Assembly (NCBI GenBank): GCA_043744255.1
Contig: JAYTVA010000075.1
Location: 1 to 64,000, forward strand
Direction of reading: 5' to 3'
Length of the DNA: 64,000 nucleotides
Source of the DNA: UKL13-2 sp043744255
GTDB lineage: Bacteria; Pseudomonadota; Gammaproteobacteria; Burkholderiales; Usitatibacteraceae
Made by a program: the position numbers and the translations under genes. The notes beneath the pieces are model-generated. The model did no database searches. It worked only from the letters and a program-made list of their open reading frames with translations, and was not told the DNA's origin. Within the stretch, counting starts at the first letter, position 1; every line of letters begins with the position of its first letter. Positions 1 through 6,944 of this stretch are shown here, one piece after another.

Positions 1-97
1 AGTCAGTCACCCTTCCGCAGTTGCGCTTCACTTCGTTCGCTGTGGTCAGCTTACGGGAGGACTTGCACCTCCAAGAGTGCGCCCATGCTGGGCGCAC
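1..97 (-). mobile_element. Group IIC-like intron, 5' end only (runs off the left edge)
   Basis: Read on the minus strand, the segment begins GTGCGCCCAGCATGGGCGCA. It continues with a GGAGG/CCTCC stem around a TGCAAGT-type loop. This closely follows the 5' end of the Oceanobacillus group IIC intron as I recall it (GTGTGCCCGGCATGGGTGCA, then a GGG/CCC stem). GTGYG is the normal group II 5' end. The 5' boundary at 97 lies directly after the U-tract of the amtB terminator, and group IIC introns are known to insert behind terminator hairpins. Domains II-VI and any reverse transcriptase gene would lie outside the window. Confidence 0.75.
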
Positions 98-100
98 AAA

Positions 101-129
101 AGAAAGGCGCTCTTGCGAGCGCCTTTCTT
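101..129 (-). terminator. Rho-independent terminator of the porin-glnK-amtB operon
   Basis: A perfect 12-bp stem (AGAAAGGCGCTC / GAGCGCCTTTCT) with a 4-nt loop is followed on the minus strand by a T-rich tract. It lies 21 bp past the amtB stop codon. The intron 5' end follows immediately. Confidence 0.9.
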
Positions 130-150
130 AGACTACGTTGAGTCGTGATG

Positions 151-1689
151 CTAGTTGTACGCTGACTCACCGTGCGAGGTGATGTCGAGGCCTTCGCGCT
201 CTTCATCTTCTGGCACACGCAGGCCGACAACTGCTTTGACAATCAACAGTGAAATCACCGTCACGATGGCTGACCAGCCGCCTGCGATCACGACCGCTTT
301 GCACTGCGTCCACACTTGCTCGCCAATCGACGTGAAACCGCTGGCGCCCTTGACCCAATCAGTAACAAAACCTGGGCCACCGAGTTCAGGCGAAATAAAT
401 ACGCCGGTCAAGATCGCGCCGAGAATACCGCCGAGCGCATGCACGCCAAACACGTCGAGTGAATCGTCCACTTTCAACATGCGCTTCAAGCCCGTCACAC
501 CCCACAAGCAGACCAGACCCGCGAGGGTGCCGATCGCAAATGCGCCGGGGATACCGACGTTGCCCGCCGCAGGCGTGATCGCAACCAACCCGGCCACGGC
601 GCCAGAAGCTGCACCGAGCATTGAGGGCTTGCCCTTGAGAATCCACTCGGCAAACGTCCACGACAACACGGCGCAGGCGGTGGCGAGGAAGGTATTCATG
701 AACGCGAGCACGGCGGTGTTGTTGGCTTCCAACGCCGAGCCAGCGTTAAACCCAAACCAGCCAAACCACAGCAAGGACGCGCCGATCATGGTCATGGTGA
801 GGTTGTGCGGGGTGAGCGCTTCTTTGCCGAAGCCGATACGTTTGCCGAGCATGTACGCAGCGACTAGACCGGCGACACCGGCGTTGATGTGCACCACGGT
901 GCCGCCGGCAAAATCTTGTGCGCCCATTTGCCAAAGGTAACCGGCCTTGGCGTCCATCAGCTTACCGACCGCGTCCGACGTGTATTCATTCGGGCCCATC
1001 CAGAACCACACCATGTGTGCAATCGGTGTGTAGGCGAACGTAAACCAGAGCACGGCGAACAGCAACACGGCGCTAAATTTCATGCGCTCTGCGACTGAGC
1101 CGAGCATCAGGCAAACGGTGATGGCGGCAAACGTGGCTTGAAACGCGGCGTACAGCATTTCCGGAATCACCACACCTTTGCTGAACGTTGCAGCCACTGC
1201 ATATTCACCTTTGGCGACATCAGCGATACCTTTGAAGAACACGCGATCAAAGCCGCCAATAAACGCGTTGCCCTCAGTAAAGGCGAGGCTATAGCCGTAC
1301 ACCACCCACAACACGGTAATGAGCGAGAACACCACGAACACCTGCATCAAAATCGACAAGATGTTTTTGGTGCGCACGAGGCCGCCGTAGAACAGCGCCA
1401 AGCCTGGCACGCTCATCAACAACACGAGTGCAGTGGAGATCAGCATCCATGACACGTCGCCTTTGTTGGGGACGAGTGCCGGGGCTGGAGCAGCGGCTGG
1501 CGCTGCTGTTGCTGCTACCGATGCGGCGGCCGCTGGTGTCATCGCTGGTGTGGTCATCGCGGCAGCGGCAGGCGCAGTCGCAGTCGCTGCGGCAGCCGGT
1601 GCAGCTTCTACTTTTTTGTCTTGCGCCGCGCTCACGCCAGCGAGCGTGAGCCCCAGCACAACGGCAAGTGCGGTGAAAATTTTATTCAT
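151..1689 (-). CDS. amtB: Ammonium transporter AmtB
   Basis: Inner-membrane channel for ammonium uptake, about 512 residues. The N-terminus has a signal peptide ending in a VSAAQ-like cleavage region. It is followed by about 50 residues almost entirely of Ala, Pro, Thr and Met, then the eleven-helix Amt core beginning near GDVSWML. The pore twin histidines are visible: His267 in GGTVVHINAG and His417 in VFGVHALGG. I chose the second ATG (1689) because the AAAAGGG ribosome site touches the first ATG (1698) but is 9 nt from the second. The gene follows glnK by 14 nt, the usual arrangement in which P-II protein gates AmtB. The low-complexity linker is longer than in enterobacterial AmtB. Confidence 0.96.
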   Translation of the reverse strand: MNKIFTALAVVLGLTLAGVSAAQDKKVEAAPAAAATATAPAAAAMTTPAMTPAAAASVAATAAPAAAPAPALVPNKGDVSWMLISTALVLLMSVPGLALFYGGLVRTKNILSILMQVFVVFSLITVLWVVYGYSLAFTEGNAFIGGFDRVFFKGIADVAKGEYAVAATFSKGVVIPEMLYAAFQATFAAITVCLMLGSVAERMKFSAVLLFAVLWFTFAYTPIAHMVWFWMGPNEYTSDAVGKLMDAKAGYLWQMGAQDFAGGTVVHINAGVAGLVAAYMLGKRIGFGKEALTPHNLTMTMIGASLLWFGWFGFNAGSALEANNTAVLAFMNTFLATACAVLSWTFAEWILKGKPSMLGAASGAVAGLVAITPAAGNVGIPGAFAIGTLAGLVCLWGVTGLKRMLKVDDSLDVFGVHALGGILGAILTGVFISPELGGPGFVTDWVKGASGFTSIGEQVWTQCKAVVIAGGWSAIVTVISLLIVKAVVGLRVPEDEEREGLDITSHGESAYN

Positions 1690-1703
1690 GTTGTGCATCC
1701 CTT

Positions 1704-2042
1704 TTAGAGTGCGTCCGCGCCGGTTTCACCGGTGCGAATACGAACGACTTGTTCAAGATTGAAGACAAAAATTTTGCCGTCGCCGATCTTGCCGGTGTTG
1801 GCCGATTTTTCGATGGCGTCAATTACTTGCTCGATCAAATCGTCTTTCACGGCGGCTTCGATTTTTACCTTGGGCAAAAAATCGACGACGTATTCCGCGC
1901 CGCGATACAACTCGGTGTGTCCCTTTTGCCGTCCAAAGCCTTTGACCTCAGTGACCGTGATGCCCTGCACGCCAATGGCGGAAAGGGCTTCACGTACTTC
2001 GTCGAGCTTGAACGGCTTGATGATGGCCGTGACTAATTTCAT
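1704..2042 (-). CDS. glnK: Nitrogen regulatory protein P-II (GlnK/GlnB)
   Basis: Trimeric P-II signal protein of 112 residues, the standard length. Tyr51, the uridylylation site in the T-loop, is present in a RGAEYVVDF context. The C-terminal signature GKIGDGKIFV is also intact. It senses 2-oxoglutarate and ATP/ADP and, by known biology, docks on AmtB to block ammonium entry when nitrogen is sufficient. Its position between the porin and amtB makes GlnK the better name, although GlnB and GlnK cannot be separated by sequence alone. It should be transcribed from the sigma54-type promoter upstream of the porin gene. Confidence 0.95.
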   Translation of the reverse strand: MKLVTAIIKPFKLDEVREALSAIGVQGITVTEVKGFGRQKGHTELYRGAEYVVDFLPKVKIEAAVKDDLIEQVIDAIEKSANTGKIGDGKIFVFNLEQVVRIRTGETGADAL

Positions 2043-2063
2043 GTTTGCTCTCCCGAGAAAAAA

Positions 2064-2909
2064 TTAGAACGCTTTGGAAACGAATGCCACCAAACGACCT
2101 TTGCTCCAGTCGCGACCCAGATACGTGTACAGCGCGGGCTGGGCATTGGTGTCCTTGTAATAGCCGCCGACGTTCCAGCCATCACCGAAGTCATAGGTCG
2201 CGCCGATTTTGTAGACGGAGTAGTTAGCGGCGGAGAAGTTCTTGTAGTTTTCGCGCGCCAATTGGGCGTTCACCGTGATCTTCGGGGCGACTTCTTGGCT
2301 GTAGTTGAGTTCCGCGAACGTTGAACCCTTGGTGTTGATGAGACCGAACGCATCGCCCATCGTGCGCGAGTACTTGAGGCTGACTGGGCCGTACGCCGCA
2401 CCCACGTAGAGTTCATCGGTGTTCGGTTTCTTCAACACCAGCGCGCTGGCGCCACCAGTCGCGGCGCGTTGGTTGATCGCTTCTGAACCCGGATATTCAT
2501 AGCGCAGGTAACCGACATCGAGGGTCAAATCTTTCGCGACTTCAAATTTGTAGCCCGCAAATAAATCAAGTTCGGCACTGCCCTTGCCGGTGAACACAAA
2601 CGCCGGATTTTGCGCACGCAACTCTTTGCTGGTGTTTTTGATCCAATCAATGTTCGACAAAAACGCGCCTGCGTAGAAACCGCTGGTGTGGCTGTAGTCA
2701 AGGTTGAGTTGGACGGCAGGCTTTTCCGAGGTCTGCGAAATGCCACGGTATTCGTATTCGCTATAGAGCGAAACTTTTGGCACGAGGGTGTTTTCTGGTG
2801 CTGCTGGTACTGCTGGGGCGGCTGGCGCGGTCTGTGCGAACGCTGTCACTGAGGTGGCAGAGGCTGCGACGAAACCGGCGATCACGAGTGCTTGGCTAAT
2901 TTTTTTCAT
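2064..2909 (-). CDS. TorF-family putative porin
   Basis: Outer-membrane beta-barrel protein of 281 residues. The chosen start at 2909 has a GGA ribosome site 7 nt upstream and opens a clear signal peptide (MKKISQALVIAGFVAASA, cleavage after AFAQ). The reading frame runs 25 codons further upstream, but without a signal-peptide-like start. The mature part has alternating aromatic/polar strands (LYSEYEYRGISQT, DLFAGYKFEVA) and ends KAF, with the terminal Phe typical of barrel proteins. This family is often found directly upstream of glnK-amtB in betaproteobacteria, which suggests a role in letting nitrogen compounds across the outer membrane. The substrate is inferred only. Confidence 0.85.
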   Translation of the reverse strand: MKKISQALVIAGFVAASATSVTAFAQTAPAAPAVPAAPENTLVPKVSLYSEYEYRGISQTSEKPAVQLNLDYSHTSGFYAGAFLSNIDWIKNTSKELRAQNPAFVFTGKGSAELDLFAGYKFEVAKDLTLDVGYLRYEYPGSEAINQRAATGGASALVLKKPNTDELYVGAAYGPVSLKYSRTMGDAFGLINTKGSTFAELNYSQEVAPKITVNAQLARENYKNFSAANYSVYKIGATYDFGDGWNVGGYYKDTNAQPALYTYLGRDWSKGRLVAFVSKAF

Positions 2910-2990
2910 TGCGCATTCCATAAGGTTAGAGGGCAAAAAGTAAGGGGGTAGTGAAAAGCAAAAATTGTTTCTGAATTGACACATTCCATT

Positions 2991-3006
2991 AGCAGGTTGC
3001 GTGCCA
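2991..3006 (-). promoter_or_regulatory. Sigma54 (RpoN) promoter for porin-glnK-amtB
   Basis: On the minus strand the sequence TGGCACGCAACCTGCT matches the -24/-12 consensus TGGCACG-N4-TTGCW with one mismatch (CTGC for TTGC). The invariant GG and GC have the right spacing. Transcription would start near 2980, leaving a leader of about 70 nt. A possible NtrC-like dyad (GCACCA-5-TGGCGC, 3068-3084) lies upstream, but its spacing departs from the known NtrC consensus. Nitrogen control of this operon by NtrC is established in related bacteria. Confidence 0.75.
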
Positions 3007-3164
3007 CGGTTTTGTGCGCGCCAATGACATGATTTATAAGGCTTTATTTCTCACGCACCAACAGCGCGCACCAAAACATGGCGCTTGTCAAAGCGTCCGC
3101 ACAGAAATGAAGCACTCGATGTTTGCAGCCCACGCAACAAAAACGCTCCTATACAATGTGCTGC

Positions 3165-3425
3165 ATGACTACGCCAACATCAGCCACCATCGCCGCCCTC
3201 ACCGAACTCGCCGCCCGCGTTGAGCAATTCGTGCAGGCTTCGCCATTCAACGACGCGGAAAAAAATGCGCGCCAACATTTCATTTCGCAGTTAGCGAAAA
3301 ACGGTTTGGTCACCCGCGAGGAATATGAAATTCAAGTCGCGATGCTCGCCAAGGCGCGCGCGAAGTTGATTGCGCTCGAAGCAAAAATCACCGCACTGGA
3401 AAAACCAACCAAGCCGCACGCGTGA
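3165..3425 (+). CDS. ubiK: Ubiquinone biosynthesis accessory factor UbiK
   Basis: Small protein of 86 residues (formerly YqiC/BMFP). In E. coli it supports the Ubi metabolon during ubiquinone synthesis. The N-terminal half has the amphipathic pattern of the family, and the C-terminal half (after VTREEYEIQVAML) is a coiled coil with heptad leucines ending in a Lys-rich tail. The ATG at 3165 is preferred over an upstream ATG at 3123 because family members start a few residues before the TIAALTELAARV segment. No Shine-Dalgarno is visible. A TACAAT hexamer (3152-3157) ends 7 nt before the ATG, so the mRNA may be leaderless. yifB follows on the same strand, 34 bp further. Confidence 0.85.
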   Translation: MTTPTSATIAALTELAARVEQFVQASPFNDAEKNARQHFISQLAKNGLVTREEYEIQVAMLAKARAKLIALEAKITALEKPTKPHA

Positions 3426-3459
3426 AGCACACCGCCACCGACATCCTGCGCCGCGCATC

Positions 3460-4962
3460 ATGTCGCTAGCCGTCCTCTACTCCCGCGCGCTGACCGGCAT
3501 GGAAGCGCCGCTGGTCACCGTTGAAGTCCATCTCGCCAACGGCCTACCCGCGTTCACAATCGTTGGGCTGCCCGAACTTGAAGTCAAAGAAAGTAAAGAT
3601 CGCGTGCGTGCGGCCTTGCTCAATGCACGTTTTGAATTTCCCGCTCGCCGCATCACAGTAAATTTAGCGCCCGCCGACTTGCCCAAAGAAAGTGGCCGCT
3701 TCGATCTACCGATCGCACTCGGCATTCTGGTCGCGAGCGGACAACTGCCCGGTGACAAATTAAAGCGCTACGAATTCGCGGGCGAACTGGCACTCACCGG
3801 TGAGCTGCGGCGCATTCGTGGTGCACTCGCGATGACCTTCAAAGCGCACGGCGATGGCCGCGCCTTCATCCTGCCGGTTCCGTCAGCCGAAGAGGCGGCG
3901 CTGGTGACGGATGCCACCGTGCTCGCCGCAAAAAATTTATTGCAGGTCTGCGCGCATTTGAGTGGGCGCGAAACCATTCCGCCATTCGTGAGCGTCGCAC
4001 CAGTCGTCGCATCCCACTACCCCGACCTCGCCGAAGTCAAAGGCCAAGCCCACGCCAAACGCGCACTCGAAGTCGCCGCCGCCGGTCGCCACAGCCTGCT
4101 CATGATGGGCCCACCCGGCACTGGCAAAACTATGCTTGCCTCACGTTTCGCGGGCATCTTGCCGTCGATGACAGATCGCGAGGCGTTGGAGGCAGCGGCA
4201 GTGCAAAGCCTCGCGTCGGGTGGCTTCAAGGTTGAGAATTGGAAGAAGCGAAACTTTCGTTCGCCACATCACACGGCGAGCGCGGTGGCGCTGGTAGGAG
4301 GGGGAGGGAACCCTAAACCTGGCGAAATCTCATTGGCGCACCAAGGCGTTTTGTTTCTCGACGAATTACCCGAGTTTGAACGCGGCGTACTCGAAGTATT
4401 GCGCGAGCCGCTAGAGTCAGGCCGCATCACCATCTCGCGCGCCGCGCGCCAAGCGGATTTCCCCGCCGAGTTTCAATTGATCGCGGCGATGAACCCGTGT
4501 CCGTGCGGATTTTTAGGCCACTACACCAACAAATGCCGCTGCACCCCAGACCAAATTTCTCGCTATCGCGGCAAAATTTCCGGACCCTTGCTGGATCGCA
4601 TCGATCTGCAAATCGAAGTCCCCGCCGTCTCGCAAACAGAGTTGGTCAAGGCCAGCAACGGCGAATCGTCCGAGGCAATTCAGCGAAGGGTCGAACGCGC
4701 CTACCAGCTACAAATCGCCCGCCAACAAAAACCCAACGCCAAACTCGACGTCAAAGAAATCGACACGCTCTGTGTGCCGGATGCGTCAGGCGAGACGCTG
4801 CTGAAGAACGCGATTCAACGCATGGGCTTATCGGCGCGCGCGTACCACCGTGTGCTCAAAGTCGCGCGCACGATTGCGGATTTGGCGGGCAAAGAGAGGG
4901 TGGAGACGGCGCATATTGCGGAGGCGATTCAGTATCGGCGGATGGATAAGACGCAGGTTTAA
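3460..4962 (+). CDS. YifB/ComM-family Mg-chelatase-like AAA+ ATPase
   Basis: Cytoplasmic AAA+ ATPase of 500 residues, the standard length for the family. The N-terminal Lon-protease-like (ChlI) domain begins MSLAVLYSRAL and carries the GLPELEVKESKDRVRAAL signature. The Mg-chelatase core has Walker A GPPGTGKT at residues 217-224 and Walker B LFLDELPEF. It also has the cysteine-rich MNPCPCGFLGH...CRCTP motif and a C-terminal helical domain with LSARAYHRVLKVARTIADL. ComM from naturally competent bacteria is a branch-migration helicase that helps integrate transformed DNA. Whether this organism is competent cannot be told from the window. Confidence 0.93.
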   Translation: MSLAVLYSRALTGMEAPLVTVEVHLANGLPAFTIVGLPELEVKESKDRVRAALLNARFEFPARRITVNLAPADLPKESGRFDLPIALGILVASGQLPGDKLKRYEFAGELALTGELRRIRGALAMTFKAHGDGRAFILPVPSAEEAALVTDATVLAAKNLLQVCAHLSGRETIPPFVSVAPVVASHYPDLAEVKGQAHAKRALEVAAAGRHSLLMMGPPGTGKTMLASRFAGILPSMTDREALEAAAVQSLASGGFKVENWKKRNFRSPHHTASAVALVGGGGNPKPGEISLAHQGVLFLDELPEFERGVLEVLREPLESGRITISRAARQADFPAEFQLIAAMNPCPCGFLGHYTNKCRCTPDQISRYRGKISGPLLDRIDLQIEVPAVSQTELVKASNGESSEAIQRRVERAYQLQIARQQKPNAKLDVKEIDTLCVPDASGETLLKNAIQRMGLSARAYHRVLKVARTIADLAGKERVETAHIAEAIQYRRMDKTQV

Positions 4963-5004
4963 CCGCGGTCGTAGCAGCGTAGAATTTAGATACAGGAGGT
5001 CGAC

Positions 5005-5223
5005 ATGAGAGCAGCGTTATTGAGTCGTGATCCGGAAGTCATGAGCGGCGCATTGGTGTTTGCGGGTACGCGTGTGCCGGTAAAAAATCTCTTCGATTAC
5101 TTGGAAGCGGGCGACCCGCTTGAGGAATTTCTTGAAAATTTCCCGACAGTCAAGAAAGAACATGCCATTGCGGTTTTGGAAGAGGCACAACGCAGCTTAG
5201 GTGGTCATGAAGCCGCTGCTTGA
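5005..5223 (+). CDS. DUF433 domain protein, likely antitoxin
   Basis: Small protein of 72 residues with the DUF433 pattern: a GTRVPVKNLFDYLEAG core, then a FPTVKKEHAIAVL helix. DUF433 proteins are winged-helix-like and are commonly the antitoxin or regulator of a neighbouring PIN-like toxin. The ribosome site is excellent (AGGAGGTCGACATG). The end of the gene overlaps the start of the next by 17 bp, so the two are translationally coupled. The function as an antitoxin is inferred from family and pairing; no experiment on this exact protein is implied. Confidence 0.8.
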   Translation: MRAALLSRDPEVMSGALVFAGTRVPVKNLFDYLEAGDPLEEFLENFPTVKKEHAIAVLEEAQRSLGGHEAAA

Positions 5224-5527
5224 TGAGTCGTTGCCGAAGAAGTTTCGTCTGGCGCTGCCGAGCCATCTCGTTATCACCGTTGTTGAGCGTGGCTGGAGTG
5301 GTATCAAAAATGGAAAGCTATTGGCGCTGGCAGCCGCAGAATTTGACGCGTTCCTGACCGCAGACCAAAACCTGGGTTACCAGCAAAATTTGAGTGCTCT
5401 TCCGCTGGCGGTGGTCGTGCTGGTCGCCTACAACAACCGCCTCCCTGCCTTGTTGCCGGTTGTGCCGAATCTTGAAATTGCACTTAGCCGCTTGGCACCC
5501 TGTTCGTATGCCACCGTTCGGGCATAA
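5207..5527 (+). CDS. DUF5615 PIN-like domain protein, likely toxin
   Basis: Protein of 106 residues starting MKPLLDESLPKK, the characteristic DUF5615 opening in which an Asp-containing LLDE motif forms part of a PIN-like nuclease site. The further acidic motif FLTADQNLGYQ matches the PIN-fold pattern of a second Asp after a beta strand. A GTG six bases upstream is an alternative start, but the ATG gives the family N-terminus. The gene overlaps the DUF433 gene, consistent with a type II toxin-antitoxin operon. Nuclease activity is inferred. Two REP-like palindromes and a further toxin-antitoxin pair follow, suggesting a small accessory patch. Confidence 0.78.
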   Translation: MKPLLDESLPKKFRLALPSHLVITVVERGWSGIKNGKLLALAAAEFDAFLTADQNLGYQQNLSALPLAVVVLVAYNNRLPALLPVVPNLEIALSRLAPCSYATVRA

Positions 5528-5588
5528 GTTCGTGGGATGGATATCCGGTTTCATCGTTTGCCTAGCGGCAGTGATCGCGCCTTCAGCG

Positions 5589-5617
5589 AGGTTGGGCAAA
5601 TGAAGCTTGCCCAACCT
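5589..5617. repeat. REP-like palindrome, copy 1
   Basis: A perfect inverted repeat of 11 bp (AGGTTGGGCAA / TTGCCCAACCT) encloses a 7-nt loop. The GCTTGCCCAACCTAC-AGTTG right half recurs at 6031-6051, so this is a repeated element and not a single terminator. No T-run follows. Confidence 0.75.
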
Positions 5618-5622
5618 ACGAG

Positions 5623-6003
5623 TTGCAACGAAGCAAACTTGCGCAACCGAAAGGCCACCGATTGAACGAACAACTGCCCCCTAGATTCAAGGAATTTGTC
5701 ACCGACAATCTATTTCGACTCATGCAAGATGCTCAAACTCAACGCAAGTCGAACGACCTCGTGGCCATACTTGATCTGTCTGGCACCGAAGCGAAACTCG
5801 TCGCGGTGGCGCGTTCGGAGATGAAGAGTTCCTCGCAAATTCCCGAACGCCTACGATTGAAACTTGCGCAGTCGCCGTCTTTGGTCAGCAAACGACTTGC
5901 ATCTCCACACGAGTCTTTCTGGCTCTTGGTGATCTATCCTGACGCACGAATGGATTGCGTGGCGATCAATGCTTCGATGGTAGCCCCCGGTGGCATGGCG
6001 TAG
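5623..6003 (+). CDS. Hypothetical protein between two REP-like palindromes
   Basis: Open frame of up to 126 residues with no family I recognise. It has a TTG start at 5623; a second TTG at 5662 is also possible, and neither has a good ribosome site. The composition is that of a soluble protein: a PPRFKEFVTDNLFRLMQDA helix, a LVAILDLSGTEAKLVAVAR strand-like stretch, and a central Ser/Lys-rich part. It has no membrane segment or signal peptide. The start region and the stop codon abut the two palindromic repeats at 5589 and 6007, so the unit may have moved as a cassette. It could also be an unexpressed frame; the opposite strand also carries a long frame here. Confidence 0.45.
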   Translation: MQRSKLAQPKGHRLNEQLPPRFKEFVTDNLFRLMQDAQTQRKSNDLVAILDLSGTEAKLVAVARSEMKSSSQIPERLRLKLAQSPSLVSKRLASPHESFWLLVIYPDARMDCVAINASMVAPGGMA

Positions 6004-6006
6004 CCC

Positions 6007-6045
6007 GTAGGTTGGGGAAACGGCTGCCTCGCTTGCCCAACCTAC
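6007..6045. repeat. REP-like palindrome, copy 2
   Basis: Arms GTAGGTTGGG (6007-6016) and CCCAACCTAC (6036-6045) are perfectly complementary around a 19-nt loop. The right half, GCTTGCCCAACCTACAAGTTG, repeats that of copy 1 with a single change. Confidence 0.72.
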
Positions 6046-6137
6046 AAGTTGATCGAGAACATCTCTTGGTTCGCCCCAATTTCCCCGCCTCCCAGCGAAC
6101 CTGACCGCCCCCCTTGCCCCACTGCATTCAAAGTCAT

Positions 6138-6162
6138 AAAATGCATGCATAGCAGACATTTT
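6138..6162. promoter_or_regulatory. Possible operator of the FitAB-like operon
   Basis: The inverted repeat AAAATG / CATTTT with a 13-nt spacer lies 14 bp before the antitoxin start. Ribbon-helix-helix antitoxins of this family repress their own operon by binding an inverted repeat in this position. The assignment is by position and symmetry only. Confidence 0.4.
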
Positions 6163-6176
6163 GACGAGGTGGTGCA

Positions 6177-6431
6177 ATGGCGATGTTGACAGTACGCAAT
6201 TTGCCCGAGGACGTGCACCGCGCGTTGCGGGTGCGCGCGGCGCAACATGGGCGCAGTACTGAGGCTGAGGTTCGCGAGATTTTGGCGATGGCGGTGAAGC
6301 CGGTGGCGCGCGTGCGCGTGGGTGAGTCGCTCGCGGCATTGGGTCGCAAGCTCGGGCTGACGAATGAGGACTTCGCGGTGTTGGATCGCGCGAAAGACCA
6401 GACCCCGGCCAAGCCGCTGAGATTTGAATGA
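6177..6431 (+). CDS. FitA-like ribbon-helix-helix antitoxin
   Basis: Protein of 84 residues. The N-terminal 45 residues have the ribbon-helix-helix pattern of FitA/VapB antitoxins: a short basic beta strand (MLTVRNLPEDVHRALRVRA) followed by helices with AAQHGRSTEAEVREIL. The C-terminal tail (ESLAALGRKLGL onward) would wrap the toxin. The ribosome site is GAGGTGGTGCAATG. The stop codon overlaps the toxin start (ATGA), giving tight coupling. By family knowledge it neutralises the PIN toxin and represses the operon, probably through the inverted repeat at 6138-6162. Confidence 0.88.
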   Translation: MAMLTVRNLPEDVHRALRVRAAQHGRSTEAEVREILAMAVKPVARVRVGESLAALGRKLGLTNEDFAVLDRAKDQTPAKPLRFE

Positions 6432-6844
6432 TCGTCCTTGATACCAACGTTGTTTCCGAGGCGATGAAGCCCGCACCAGACCCGGCTGTGCGCGCGTGGC
6501 TGAACGAGCAGTCGGCGGAGACGCTCTATTTGTCGAGCGTGACCTTGGCCGAACTCTTGTTTGGTATCGCCGCGCTGCCCGCTGGCAAGCGTAGGAACAT
6601 GCTGGGGCGCGCGTTGGATGGCCTGATGTTGTTATTCAGGGATCGCGTGTTGCCCTTCGATACCGAGGCCGCGCGCCGGTATGCCGAATTAGCGGTGATG
6701 GCAAAGAAAAGCGGGCGAGGCCTACCAACGTCGGACGGATACATTGCCGCGATTGCCGCATCGCGAGACTTTATCGTTGCGTCGCGCGACACGGCGCCGT
6801 TTGCAGCGGCGGGTGTTCGGGTCATCAATCCATGGAATGCATAG
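6428..6844 (+). CDS. VapC/FitB-type PIN-domain ribonuclease toxin
   Basis: PIN-domain toxin of 138 residues, the usual length. The acidic metal-binding residues of the PIN fold are in place: Asp5 in VLDTNVVSE, Glu42 in LAELLFG, Asp103 in TSDGYIAAIA and Asp121 in VASRDTAPF. Toxins of this group cut RNA, often tRNA, when the antitoxin is lost. The start overlaps the antitoxin stop by 4 bp. All catalytic positions are intact, so the module looks functional. The target RNA cannot be predicted from sequence. Confidence 0.9.
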   Translation: MIVLDTNVVSEAMKPAPDPAVRAWLNEQSAETLYLSSVTLAELLFGIAALPAGKRRNMLGRALDGLMLLFRDRVLPFDTEAARRYAELAVMAKKSGRGLPTSDGYIAAIAASRDFIVASRDTAPFAAAGVRVINPWNA

Positions 6845-6944
6845 CGGTGCGGCGCGTGTGGATGAGTCGCTCAGATTTTTGTTCGCGCGGCAGGCAAACC
6901 CTCAAACCCCTCCCCAATAAACGCTCTTCAGCCATCTACCCCGC

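Noticed and set aside
155..1452. Several long plus-strand frames opposite amtB
   Set aside because: They are antisense shadows of a conserved transporter.
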